From the NCBI RefSeq assembly GCF_003254155.1, contig NZ_QKZI01000006.1:62001-126000 (forward strand): a stretch of 64,000 nt of DNA, given 5' to 3'. The stretch is from Psychrobacillus insolitus (GTDB lineage: Bacteria > Bacillota > Bacilli > Bacillales_A > Planococcaceae). The first letter of the stretch is position 1; each line of letters opens with the position of its first letter. Both the position numbers and the translations under genes were made by a program. Shown in pieces: positions 7,453-16,326 of this stretch. Under the pieces are notes generated by a model. The model was not told the DNA's origin, searched no databases, and saw only the letters and a list, made by a program, of their open reading frames with translations.

Positions 7453-8937
7453 ATGACATCTCAAGTAACCGAAAAAAAAGTGAAAAAGAATTTAAAACCA
7501 TTATGGCTTGCATTAGCCTTTCTAGCACTCATTATCATTGTTTTATTACCTACACCTGATGGCCTCCCTGTTGCCGGACATCGTGCGTTAGCTATTTTAG
7601 CTTTTGCAGTAATTCTCTGGGTTTCTGAAGCCGTTTCATATCCAGTAAGTGCAGCAATGATTATCGCACTCACAGCTATGTTGCTCGGACTATCGCCAAG
7701 CATGGAAGATCCTACTGAAATAATCGGAACTTCTGCTGCGTTAAAAATGGCTTTAGGAGGTTTCAGTAACTCGGCAGTAGCACTTGTAGCAGCTGCTCTA
7801 TTTTTAGCTTCGGCCATGCAAGCGACTAATTTACATAAACGAATTGCACTTTGGATATTAACAAGAGTTGGTACAAAAACAGGTAGCATCGTATTTGGTG
7901 CAATTCTTGTGTCAATCGTACTAGCATTTTTTGTACCAAGTGCTACCGCTCGAGCTGGAGCGCTTGTACCAATCCTAATGGGTATGGTTGCGGCATTCGG
8001 TCTACCGAAAAACAGTAAGTTAGCAGCCCTTCTTATCATTACAGCTGTCCAATCAATTTCGATTTGGAATGTTGGTATTAAAACAGCGGCTGCTCAGAAC
8101 ATGGTAGCAATTGGCTTCATAGAAAAGGAATTTGGCATTACTATTTCATGGGGACAGTGGTTCCTATACGCTGCCCCGTGGTCCATCCTAATGTCGATTA
8201 TTTTATATTTCGTTATGATTAATCTAATTAAACCTGAAACGAGAAATGTTCAAGGTAGTAAAGAAATCACTAAGCAACAATTAAAAGATTTAGGACCTTT
8301 AAAGAAAGAAGAGCTTCGCCTTATTATTGTTTCGGTTGCACTCCTCTTCTTCTGGGCAACAGAATCGAAATTACATCCGTTTGATACAACTACCGTAACA
8401 ATTATTGCGATTGCAATTTTACTTTCACCAAAGATTGGTGTATTTGACTGGAAATCTGTTGAAAAGTTAATTCCCTGGGGAACTATCATAGTTTTTGCTG
8501 TAGGTATAGCTCTTGGTACCATTTTGTTAGATACACAAGGTGCTCAGTGGTTATCAGATAATGTATTTGGTGCGATGGGTCTTGATGGAATGCCTCTACT
8601 CGCAACTATTGCATTAATTTCTGCTTTTAATATATTAATACATTTAGGATTTGCTAGCGCTACTAGTTTATCCTCTGCATTAATACCTGTTTTCATAGCG
8701 TTAACAACTACAATTTCTTTAGAAGGTAATGATATTGGATTTGTTATAATTCAACAATTCGTTATTAGTTTTGGTTTCTTGTTACCAGTAAGTGCTCCTC
8801 AAAATATGCTCGCATATGGGACAGGTGCATTCACTGTAAAAGATTTCTTAAAATCAGGTATTCCACTAACAATTGCTGGGTACTTACTAATTCTTCTATT
8901 CAGTGCAACATACTGGAAATGGATTGGCCTTTTATAA
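7453..8937 (+). CDS. DASS (SLC13) family anion/dicarboxylate transporter
   Basis: 494 residues with about 11-12 hydrophobic segments. A short charged N-terminus is followed by helices from residue 16. FSNSAVALVAAALFLASAM and FVPSATARAGALVPI are the re-entrant-loop signatures of the CitT/YbhI branch of the divalent anion:sodium symporter family; a second repeat carries HLGFASATSLSSALIPV. It should exchange or cotransport di-/tricarboxylates at the membrane. The Shine-Dalgarno AAAGGAG is good. It lies just before the aromatic island and might import an organic acid, but no link is shown by the sequence. Confidence 0.85.
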   Translation: MTSQVTEKKVKKNLKPLWLALAFLALIIIVLLPTPDGLPVAGHRALAILAFAVILWVSEAVSYPVSAAMIIALTAMLLGLSPSMEDPTEIIGTSAALKMALGGFSNSAVALVAAALFLASAMQATNLHKRIALWILTRVGTKTGSIVFGAILVSIVLAFFVPSATARAGALVPILMGMVAAFGLPKNSKLAALLIITAVQSISIWNVGIKTAAAQNMVAIGFIEKEFGITISWGQWFLYAAPWSILMSIILYFVMINLIKPETRNVQGSKEITKQQLKDLGPLKKEELRLIIVSVALLFFWATESKLHPFDTTTVTIIAIAILLSPKIGVFDWKSVEKLIPWGTIIVFAVGIALGTILLDTQGAQWLSDNVFGAMGLDGMPLLATIALISAFNILIHLGFASATSLSSALIPVFIALTTTISLEGNDIGFVIIQQFVISFGFLLPVSAPQNMLAYGTGAFTVKDFLKSGIPLTIAGYLLILLFSATYWKWIGLL

Positions 8938-9067
8938 GAACAGCGAAAGCGTCCTTTTCTAAATGGACGTTGTCGGTTCGCTTTGGACGAAACTTATTTT
9001 AATAGAATAAACGAGAAAGAAATCGAGGAGCTAAGTGACTATGTCACCTAGCTCCTCGATTTTTTTC
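8938..9067. repeat. Repeat R4 copy 1, carrying a terminator
   Basis: The block GGTTCGCTTTGGACGAAACT..AATAGAATAAACG followed by a strong hairpin recurs at 37117-37250 behind another gene. Both copies start a few bases after a stop codon. Confidence 0.7.
9021..9067 (+). terminator. Terminator inside R4 copy 1
   Basis: Stem ATCGAGGAGCTAAGTGAC / GTCACCTAGCTCCTCGAT followed by a T7 run; ends transcription of the DASS transporter. Confidence 0.9.
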
Positions 9068-9240
9068 GGTCATTCTATTGTGATTGTTTGTCCGCCGATC
9101 ACCTAAAACGTCATTTGTTAGATTTCTACTAGTTTTAGTTGGTAATCTAGATAAAAACAGCACTAAATATTGATTTATACATTATAAAAAATTAAGTTTA
9201 TAGAATTTTCTATAAATAGATTGACAATAGCGGGGAAAAT

Positions 9241-9302
9241 AAATAATATTAAAGTATTAAATATTATTTATTCAGAACTATTAAATAAGTAATATTTAAT
9301 AC
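9241..9302. promoter_or_regulatory. Overlapping palindromes, candidate GntR/FadR operator
   Basis: AAATAATATT (9241-9250) and AATATTATTT (9260-9269) form a 10-bp inverted repeat with a 9-base spacer. A second pair, GTATTAAATATT (9254-9265) and AATATTTAATAC (9291-9302), overlaps it. It lies 130-190 bp upstream of the first FadR-type gene in the otherwise empty 9068-9431 stretch. Related AATAATATT sequences lie upstream of the MhpA/Dabb genes (about 22405-22426), and a 9-base-spaced palindrome precedes the second regulator. Binding is inferred. Confidence 0.45.
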
Positions 9303-9431
9303 CCTACTGTTTTTTCTTAACTAAAACAAGAGAAAGATTATGAACCCTACCTAGTGGTCAATCATTTTTTAATTGTTAAAAAATAAAATTGGATACTATT
9401 TAGGGGAAAATAAAATTTGAGAGGGAAATAA

Positions 9432-10157
9432 ATGCAAAGTTTTAGTGAACAAATAGTATATGAAATAGGTCGGAAAATAGCTGGTGGAGATATACAGCCA
9501 GGAGAAACCCTCCCTAAAGTTGAGGACATAAGTGAACAATATGGAGTTAGTCGAACAGTAGTCAGGGAAGCTTTAAAGGGATTAGCTGCTAGAAAAATGA
9601 TTAGGTCTAATCAAAGATCAGGAACAGTAGTACTACAAAAATCAAATTGGCAATTATGGGATTTAGATGTTATTACTTGGTTGAGTGAAGTGGAAGTAAA
9701 AGATGGTGAATTTTTAATTCAATTAACTGAAATTCGACTAGCGTTAGAACCTTTGGCGGCATCCCTTGCCACTCAAAGAGCAACGGAACAAGATATTTCG
9801 AATATAAAGGAAACTTTCCTTACTCTCGAAAAAACTGTTGGAAATGAAAAGGAATGGGCTAAAGCAGACTTCTATTTTCATCAAAGTATTTATGATGCTT
9901 CACATAATGATTTACTTATTAGCATGCTGAAGCTATTACGAAAAGGGTTAATTATTAGTCGAGAAAAAACGATGTCTGCATTAAGTTTGTTTCCAGAACC
10001 TCAGTTTGAAGAACCAAATTTAGAAGTTTTGCAAAGGCATAAAGCTTTACATGACGCTCTCGTTGCTCGCGATACTGATGAAGCACAAGTAAGAGCTATT
10101 GAAATTATGGTCCGCGCCAAACAATTATTAGAAAAAATGGTTGAATATCAAAAATAA
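9432..10157 (+). CDS. FadR-subfamily GntR transcriptional regulator (FCD domain)
   Basis: 241 residues. An N-terminal winged helix (about 5-75, with LPKVEDISEQYGVSRTVVREALKGL) is followed by an all-helical FCD ligand domain (about 95-235) with the metal/ligand-type residues in LTEIRLALEP..ADFYFHQSIYDASHNDLL. It is a close paralogue of the regulator at 22648-23382. Such proteins repress catabolic genes until an organic acid ligand binds. It is the first gene of a plus-strand run with an FAH hydrolase (33-bp gap) and an extradiol dioxygenase, so probably regulates them. Shine-Dalgarno GAGAGGGAAA. Confidence 0.88.
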   Translation: MQSFSEQIVYEIGRKIAGGDIQPGETLPKVEDISEQYGVSRTVVREALKGLAARKMIRSNQRSGTVVLQKSNWQLWDLDVITWLSEVEVKDGEFLIQLTEIRLALEPLAASLATQRATEQDISNIKETFLTLEKTVGNEKEWAKADFYFHQSIYDASHNDLLISMLKLLRKGLIISREKTMSALSLFPEPQFEEPNLEVLQRHKALHDALVARDTDEAQVRAIEIMVRAKQLLEKMVEYQK

Positions 10158-10190
10158 TATTATGGAATTTATATAAGGAGGAGAATTATT

Positions 10191-11156
10191 ATGGGTACTC
10201 GTATAGTTAGGTTTGAAAAGGATAATGTAGAAAAATGGGGTGTTGCTCTAGATGGTGAAATTCTCGTTCTAGAAGATAACTATAGCTCTTTAAATGACTT
10301 TTTAGAAAACGGAAAAGAAAAGGCAATTGAAATTGGGAAATTGGGTAAAGGAGAAAAAATTTCAACTAATGAAGTTACTCTACTAAGCCCGGTTACTTGG
10401 CCGTCTAAAGTAGTTTGTCAGGGAGCCAATTATTCGGGTCATCGTGCTGAATCGGGTCTTGATGCAAGTAAACCACCATTTAATTTAGTTTTTGGTAAAG
10501 ATATAAGTTCATTAAGTGGCGCGTATTCAGAGATTGTACGACCAAAACATGTAGAGTTTTTAGATTACGAGATTGAACTAGGTCTAGTAATTGGTAAGAA
10601 TATTAATAAAGTTGAAGAAATAACTGAAGAAAATTTATCTGATTTTGTAGTTGGCTTAGTAAGCGTAAACGATGTTTCAGCTCGTGACGTTCAGATATTA
10701 GAAGGACAATGGTTAAAAGGGAAAAGTTACCGAACTTTTGGTCCGACTGGTCCATTCTTATACTTACTGGATGAAGACGAGTATTCTCTAATCCATGATC
10801 TTGAGGTAAATTTATGGGTGAATGACGAGTTACGTCAATCAGCTAACACTAGTCAATTACTGTTCAAACCAGCTGAAACACTTACAGAGCTTTCAACTAT
10901 TATGGATTTTGCAGTAGGTGATTTAATTATTACTGGAACTGCGGCTGGAGTAGCGATGAGTCTAAGTCCAGACGTTGTAGGTACAGTCACAAGTTTGGGT
11001 GTTCCATTTAATGAGAAATCTGAACTATTTTCTAAGACACAAAAATTGGTTAACAATTATTTGAAAGATGGAGATGTTATCCGAACTCAAATTAAAAGTA
11101 CTGACGGACGGATAGATCTTGGAGAGCAACAAAATAAAGTTGTTCCAGTAAAGTAA
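10191..11156 (+). CDS. Fumarylacetoacetate hydrolase (FAH) family protein
   Basis: 321 residues: a small N-terminal domain (1-70) and the FAH catalytic fold. Metal-binding acidic residues are visible in the EIELGLVIGK and NDVSARDVQ blocks, and TGTAAGVAMSL is the family's glycine-rich loop. FAH-fold enzymes in catechol meta-cleavage or homoprotocatechuate pathways hydrolyse, isomerise or decarboxylate ring-fission products. Placement immediately before an extradiol dioxygenase supports such a role; the exact substrate is unknown. A second, decayed copy of this gene is at 20098-20245. Strong Shine-Dalgarno AAGGAGGAG. Confidence 0.85.
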   Translation: MGTRIVRFEKDNVEKWGVALDGEILVLEDNYSSLNDFLENGKEKAIEIGKLGKGEKISTNEVTLLSPVTWPSKVVCQGANYSGHRAESGLDASKPPFNLVFGKDISSLSGAYSEIVRPKHVEFLDYEIELGLVIGKNINKVEEITEENLSDFVVGLVSVNDVSARDVQILEGQWLKGKSYRTFGPTGPFLYLLDEDEYSLIHDLEVNLWVNDELRQSANTSQLLFKPAETLTELSTIMDFAVGDLIITGTAAGVAMSLSPDVVGTVTSLGVPFNEKSELFSKTQKLVNNYLKDGDVIRTQIKSTDGRIDLGEQQNKVVPVK

Positions 11157-11261
11157 ATAGATCAGAATCAGATTGGTCTATTCGATAATTCACTATCTTA
11201 TATAAATAAATTCATAAAGTAGTATAACTTATTAAATGTAGGGATGCAGGAGGATGATTTA

Positions 11262-12146
11262 ATGTCAAATGTAAAAGTATCTCGATTAGTATATGCAGAT
11301 TTTCATTCTACAAATGTAGATGGTATGGTGGACTATTATGTTAATGTAATGGGATATAGTATTACTGAAGAGAAAGATGGGATTTTTTACTTAAGTAACT
11401 GCTTAGATCATCACAATATCGTTATTACACCAGGTGATGAAAATGCAATTAAAAGCTTAGGATATCAATTAAATCGCAAACAAACTATCGAAGAAGTGTA
11501 CGTAGAATTACAAAGCAAGGGTATTGTTGCAAAAGTATTAAAAAATGCTAAACCTGGAATTGCAGAATTGGTTGAGTTACAGGATCCAGATGGCATTGTC
11601 ATCGAATTATTTAATGATATAGCCCTTTCAAAAAATGGTTATTCAAGTTCGGGAATTGTTCCTCTTAAATTAGGTCATATTGCATTCTGTGCAATAAATC
11701 ATCAAGAGGTTGTTGATTTCTATCAAGACGTTTTAGGATTCCAATTTACAGATAAAATTGGTGAGAACTTCTGTAATTTCTTAACATGTAATATGGATCA
11801 TCATGTCCTTAATATTGTTGCATCTGATCAAAGCAAATTACATCATATTGCATTTCAATTAAAGGATGCCGGTCATCAAAATGCAAGTTCTGATTTGCTA
11901 CAAAAATTCAATCATCCTGTTATTTGGGGACCATCTCGTCATACAGCGGGACATAATATTGCAACGTACCATTATGATCCAGATGGACATGTAATAGAGT
12001 TATATACGGATATGGATGTCTTTCTACCAGAATTAGGTATATTCGAGCCTCGTCCATGGCATAAAGAATTACCTTTAAAACCGAAAGTATGGAATAGTCT
12101 AAGTTCATGGGGTACCGAGTTCCAAATGGATTTATCTAAAATCTAA
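11262..12146 (+). CDS. Extradiol (catechol 2,3-) dioxygenase, VOC superfamily
   Basis: 294 residues from ATG 11262, which has CAGGAGGA 7 bases upstream; the ATG at 11244 precedes that site and is unlikely. Two VOC domains are present. In the C-terminal catalytic one the 2-His-1-carboxylate Fe(II) ligands are recognisable: His139 (LGHIAF), His195 (LHHIAF) and Glu246 (HVIELYTD), and the conserved GPSRHTAGHN block carries the active-site His. It opens a catechol ring next to the hydroxyls using O2. It resembles the minus-strand gene at 17860-18765 throughout its length, so the island has two ring-cleaving paralogues. Followed by a terminator. Confidence 0.9.
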   Translation: MSNVKVSRLVYADFHSTNVDGMVDYYVNVMGYSITEEKDGIFYLSNCLDHHNIVITPGDENAIKSLGYQLNRKQTIEEVYVELQSKGIVAKVLKNAKPGIAELVELQDPDGIVIELFNDIALSKNGYSSSGIVPLKLGHIAFCAINHQEVVDFYQDVLGFQFTDKIGENFCNFLTCNMDHHVLNIVASDQSKLHHIAFQLKDAGHQNASSDLLQKFNHPVIWGPSRHTAGHNIATYHYDPDGHVIELYTDMDVFLPELGIFEPRPWHKELPLKPKVWNSLSSWGTEFQMDLSKI

Positions 12147-12256
12147 CTGGGCTTCCTAAGGATATCATATTCCCTAAAAAATAATAATGGCAGAATAAAA
12201 TGCATGACAGCCTACCTTTTTTTGATAGGAAATTCGCCTAAAAATGAAGAGATTAC

Positions 12257-12290
12257 CCTACAATAATTCACTTTATTGTAGGCTTTCTTT
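12257..12290 (+). terminator. Terminator of the regulator-FAH-dioxygenase run
   Basis: Stem CCTACAATAA / TTATTGTAGG with a TTCACT loop, followed by CTTTCTTT. Confidence 0.85.
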
Positions 12291-12426
12291 ATTTAGATGG
12301 CCCTACTAGATAACATAGAATAAGTGTTTTTATATTTAACTAAATCACTTTTATAGATGATAAGATTATTAGGAAAATGAATAGTGTTGATCATATATAA
12401 TCTATTGAAAAGAGGGGAATTCGCAG

Positions 12427-14118
12427 ATGATTAAAAGTCCTGATGAGAAGGAAATTTTTTATCCGAGCGGTGAAGTGATGTACCGCGGGGAAGTAAAGAA
12501 AAATGATTATGGACATGATAAATTTCATGGAAAGGGAGTGTTGTTTGATCAGGACGGTGAGGTTTTGTATGAAGGCGAGTTTGCTGAACATATGAAACAT
12601 GGTAGTGGGACAATGTATTTGAAGAGAAAACGTATTTATGAAGGGGAATTCGAGAAAAATAAAAAACAGGGATCTGGAATTTCATTTCATTCGGATGGCA
12701 GTGTTCAGTTTGAGGGTAGCTTTGACCAAGATCAAATGGACGGGTACGGAGTACTTTATTATTCATTAGTGGAGTTAGCCCCGTTTGATACTTTTCGCGA
12801 ACAGTTTCCCCAATTAAATCGTCCACTTTATGAAGGATATTTTGTACACGGCATGAAGAAAGGTGAAGGCAAGTTGTATTACCCAAGTGGTTTATTGCAA
12901 TACGAAGGAGACTTCATGTGGCATGATATGCGAGGGGTAGGACGTCTTTATTTCAACACAGATGAAGTGACCCAGGAGTTGGCAGAAGTAGGTCATTGTG
13001 GATTGGAATATGAAGGATATTTTTTGGATAATATGAAAAATGGGAAGGGTAAACTTTATTCACGTGAAGGTGTGCTCTTAGCGGATGGGCAATTTAAGAA
13101 TGATGATTTAATGGGAAAAGGCAAGCTGTATTATCCGCATGGTGAGGTTCATTATATAGGCGATTTATTTGCTGGAAAAATGCATGGACGTGGTGAATTT
13201 TATAATGAAAAGGGTAAGCTTATTTATAGTGGTGAATTTAACAATGGTGAGAGACTTCGTATCACGCCAGAAGTAGAGTATGAAATTGCCAAACTACAAC
13301 AGCAACTGGATCAATTAGTAGGCTTACCAAATGCCAAAAAGGAATTACATAATTTAATTAGTTTTATTAAAGTTCAAAGCTTGCGGGTAGATCATGGTTT
13401 AGCAAGTTTTCCAATTACATATCATTTAGTATTTACAGGAAACCCTGGAACAGGAAAGACCACTGTGGCACGTATTATAGGGCAAATTTATAAGCATTTA
13501 GGGGTATTATCGAACGGGCACTTTGTGGAAACAGACCGTGCTGGATTGGTAGCGGGATACGTTGGACAAACAGCGCTAAAGGTGCAGGAAGTTGTGAAAA
13601 AAGCGACGGGTGGCGTACTTTTTATTGATGAAGCGTATGCACTAGTGAATGACCCTAAGGATGCGTTTGGTCAGGAAGCAATTGGTGGTTTACTCAAAGG
13701 AATGGAAGATTTGCGTGATGATTTGGTCATTATTGTGGCGGGCTATGAAGAACCGATGGAATCTTTTTTAAATGCGAATCCAGGATTTAAATCGCGCTTT
13801 AATCATTTCGTAAAATTCGATAATTTTACAAAGAGTGAGCTATATGAAATTTTCGCGTCATTATGTGCTCAAAATGATTATGTGTATGAAGAAGAATTTG
13901 CGGAGAAAATGAAAGAGCAATTAGGTATGATTCCAGTGGAAGAAATTCCGAACTTCTCCAATGGACGCTATATTCGCAACGTTTTTGAAAAGTTGGTAAC
14001 AACTCAATCTAATCGACTTGTGAAACAGGAGCAAATTACGCGTGATGAGTTAATGCACTTTGAAGTGGTAGATATAGAGCAATGCATTATGGAGAATTTG
14101 TTCGGACGAACGTACTAA
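12427..14118 (+). CDS. MORN-repeat protein fused to a CbbX/SpoVK-type AAA+ ATPase
   Basis: 563 residues. Residues 1 to about 275 are a run of MORN-like repeats (YEGEF..GKGxxY units, for example YEGEFAEHMKHGSGTMY, YEGYFVHGMKKGEGKLYYPSG). A short coiled segment (about 278-295) leads into an AAA+ module of the CbbX/SpoVK class: VGLPNAKKEL, Walker A GNPGTGKTT (338-346), Walker B VLFIDEAYAL (397-406), an arginine-bearing GFKSRFNH and a C-terminal lid. MORN repeats bind membranes or scaffold proteins; the ATPase probably remodels a partner. It is monocistronic inside the aromatic island with no obvious metabolic connection. Function unknown. Confidence 0.9.
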   Translation: MIKSPDEKEIFYPSGEVMYRGEVKKNDYGHDKFHGKGVLFDQDGEVLYEGEFAEHMKHGSGTMYLKRKRIYEGEFEKNKKQGSGISFHSDGSVQFEGSFDQDQMDGYGVLYYSLVELAPFDTFREQFPQLNRPLYEGYFVHGMKKGEGKLYYPSGLLQYEGDFMWHDMRGVGRLYFNTDEVTQELAEVGHCGLEYEGYFLDNMKNGKGKLYSREGVLLADGQFKNDDLMGKGKLYYPHGEVHYIGDLFAGKMHGRGEFYNEKGKLIYSGEFNNGERLRITPEVEYEIAKLQQQLDQLVGLPNAKKELHNLISFIKVQSLRVDHGLASFPITYHLVFTGNPGTGKTTVARIIGQIYKHLGVLSNGHFVETDRAGLVAGYVGQTALKVQEVVKKATGGVLFIDEAYALVNDPKDAFGQEAIGGLLKGMEDLRDDLVIIVAGYEEPMESFLNANPGFKSRFNHFVKFDNFTKSELYEIFASLCAQNDYVYEEEFAEKMKEQLGMIPVEEIPNFSNGRYIRNVFEKLVTTQSNRLVKQEQITRDELMHFEVVDIEQCIMENLFGRTY

Positions 14119-14151
14119 ATATTTTTAATGAAAAAAATCCATATTTTGAAC

Positions 14152-14196
14152 TGCACCTCAATTGTTAGAAAGCAGCTACCAATTGGAGGTGCTTTT
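14152..14196. terminator. Terminator after the MORN-AAA+ gene
   Basis: Stem GCACCTCAATTG / CAATTGGAGGTGC followed by TTTTCT. Confidence 0.85.
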
Positions 14197-14254
14197 CTAG
14201 ATGAGAAATTGTTTTTTGCACCCAAACCCTACTTTATCTGTAGTTCCTAAATAA

Positions 14255-15250
14255 TTATTCTCCAATTTGCAATACAATCTTTCCAAACTGTTCACCCTCA
14301 CTCATGCGTTTGAATGCGTGTAATGTTTCTGAATGTAAAAAGACTTTGTCAATTACTGGCTTCAACTGATATTTTTCAACAAATTGCAGCATTTCCTTAA
14401 ACTCTTCATGACTTCCAAGCGTGGTCCCTAAAATATTATATTGCCCGAAATATAATGATTTCAAATTAATATGAATATCCTCTCCAGTCGTAGCTCCGTA
14501 ACTGACAACCGTTCCACCAACTTTTACTACATCCATTATTTTTCCCCAAGTAGCTGGACCTACACTATCAACGATTAGATCTATTTTTTCATCCTTTAAT
14601 TCATCCTTCCAATCATTATTACTGTTTATTGCTAAATCTGCACCAAGATTTAGCGCTCGACTCATTTTCTCTTCACTTCTGGATGATACAATCACCCGTG
14701 CACCAATGGCTTTAGCCATCAACAAAATGAATGTCGCTACACCTCCACCAACACCTGGAATTAATACTGTTTGATTAGACTTTAATTTTCCTCTTGTAAA
14801 AAGCGCCCGATATGCTGTCAGCCCAGCTAATGATAGAACGCCTGCTTCTTCCCATGACAAATGCTTTGGTTTTAATTCTACATTTTCAAAAGGTACAAGT
14901 ATAAACTCTGCAAATGTCCCATTTGAAGGAACACCAAGTATTTTAAATTCAGTTGGTGGGATATCACTTTTAGTAAACCAATTTAAACTAGGATTAATAA
15001 TTACTTCGTCTCCAAGTTTTACATTTTCTACAGCTTCACCTATTTCCACAATTATTCCAGCTCCGTCAGAACCTAGTACCACGGGCTCTGAATCCTCTTC
15101 TCTACGATGTAAGTTCAAAATATCACGATGGTTTAATCCAGCTGTTTTAATACGAACTTTAACTTCACCTTTTTTGGGCTTTCTTTCTTCCATATCAGTG
15201 AAATGCGTATTTTCAATTCCTGGTTTTCCTTTATGTACAAAAGCTTTCAT
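14255..15250 (-). CDS. Zinc-type alcohol dehydrogenase-like (MDR) oxidoreductase
   Basis: 331 residues, medium-chain dehydrogenase/reductase fold. GroES-like domain 1-130 has GLNHRDILNLHRRE and GSDGAGIIVEIGEAV; a Rossmann domain with VLIPGVGGGVATFILLMAKAIG (about 157-178) binds NAD(P)H. The Cys/His zinc ligands of true alcohol dehydrogenases are not evident, so a quinone/enone reductase-like activity is plausible. It is last on the minus strand of the CoA-transferase/hydratase run. Good Shine-Dalgarno GGAGGAG. Confidence 0.82.
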   Translation of the reverse strand: MKAFVHKGKPGIENTHFTDMEERKPKKGEVKVRIKTAGLNHRDILNLHRREEDSEPVVLGSDGAGIIVEIGEAVENVKLGDEVIINPSLNWFTKSDIPPTEFKILGVPSNGTFAEFILVPFENVELKPKHLSWEEAGVLSLAGLTAYRALFTRGKLKSNQTVLIPGVGGGVATFILLMAKAIGARVIVSSRSEEKMSRALNLGADLAINSNNDWKDELKDEKIDLIVDSVGPATWGKIMDVVKVGGTVVSYGATTGEDIHINLKSLYFGQYNILGTTLGSHEEFKEMLQFVEKYQLKPVIDKVFLHSETLHAFKRMSEGEQFGKIVLQIGE

Positions 15251-15376
15251 AACAACTCCTCCAATTTTTTAAAAATTAACCTATGCCAAAGTACACTGTG
15301 AGGCAAAAAGACGCACTAGGGATAATACAGTTGACTTCATTTTCCTTCAGTAATAATAAACAAAGGAACCTGTTTA

Positions 15377-16165
15377 TTATTGTTTAAAATAATCGGCTTC
15401 GCGTTTTTCTAAAAATGCGGAAATCCCTTCTTTACCTTCTGTACTACTTGCTCTCTCAGCCAGAAGTAAAGCTTCTTTACTCATTTGAGACTCAAGTGTT
15501 TCTTGTAGAGAATGATAAAATAATTTTTTAGTTGCTCCATATGCATTCATTGGTCCACGCGCTAGCGTTGTGGCTAAATCAAGGACAACTTCCATTAACT
15601 TATCTTCGGGAATAACATGATTGATAATCCCCCATTCACTTGCTTCTTTCGCATCTAACATTCTATTTGTATACATTAGCTCAAGCGCACGTTTCATTCC
15701 CACCAAACGTGGTAAAAAATAACTTCCTGATCCATCAGGCGTTAAACCAATTCGGTTGTAAGCCATTACAAACTTCGATTTTTCAGAGGCATAAGCAATA
15801 TCACATGCACACACCAGACCCATTCCTGCACCAGCCGCTACTCCATTTATAGCGCCAATAAACGGTTTATTCATTCTTACAAAATTTGAAGTTGCTTGAT
15901 GTAAATAAGAAGTCACGCTTTTCAGATGTGAGCTAATTTCATCACCTTCATTAGCAAAGCTTTTTAAATCTCCACCCACAAAAAATTTATTTCCTGCCCC
16001 TGTAATAACAACCGCTCTTATTTCATCACTTTCTGAACAAATAATAGAAACATCCATTAATTCCTTTGCCATTTGTAGATCTAGTGCATTTCCTACATCG
16101 GGACGATTTAAAGTAACAATTCCAACATTATTTTCTACTTTTAAAAGTACACGGTTATTACTCAT
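15377..16165 (-). CDS. Enoyl-CoA hydratase/isomerase (crotonase) family protein
   Basis: 262 residues with a crotonase fold. Oxyanion-hole segments are present: NKFFVGGDLKSF (about 58-69) and INGVAAGAGMGLVCACDIAYA (about 104-124), then RIGLTPDGSGSYFLPR. The 'LTPDGSGSYFLPRL' block resembles PaaG/PaaB-type isomerase-hydratases of aromatic degradation, where an Asp replaces one hydratase Glu. It acts on an unsaturated acyl-CoA. Lies downstream of the CoA-transferase genes and of a thiolase remnant, which together would be a beta-oxidation-like tail for ring-cleavage products. Confidence 0.85.
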   Translation of the reverse strand: MSNNRVLLKVENNVGIVTLNRPDVGNALDLQMAKELMDVSIICSESDEIRAVVITGAGNKFFVGGDLKSFANEGDEISSHLKSVTSYLHQATSNFVRMNKPFIGAINGVAAGAGMGLVCACDIAYASEKSKFVMAYNRIGLTPDGSGSYFLPRLVGMKRALELMYTNRMLDAKEASEWGIINHVIPEDKLMEVVLDLATTLARGPMNAYGATKKLFYHSLQETLESQMSKEALLLAERASSTEGKEGISAFLEKREADYFKQ

Positions 16166-16199
16166 GATATTCTCCTTAACGATTCATTTTTTATTATAT

Positions 16200-16319
16200 T
16201 TACAAACTTTCTAAAACAATAGCACTGCCTTGCCCACCATCAATACAAAGTGAGGCTAATGAATAGAAATAAGTAATTCTTGTACCACTCGCGCCAAGAG
16301 GATAATCTAATGCTACGAA
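16200..16319 (-). pseudogene. Remnant of a 3-oxoacyl-CoA thiolase
   Basis: The frame read down from 16319 gives [16 protein letters not shown] then [19 protein letters not shown] and a TAA at 16202-16200. These are the two C-terminal active-site blocks of thiolases (normally GHPLGASGAR and LCIGGGQG), joined with roughly 15 residues missing between them, His changed to Tyr, and nothing of the preceding 350 residues. It begins within 10 bases of the CoA-transferase B stop, the place where a pcaF/atoB-type thiolase commonly follows scoAB. Not translatable as it stands. Confidence 0.88.
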
Positions 16320-16326
16320 CTGTTAT

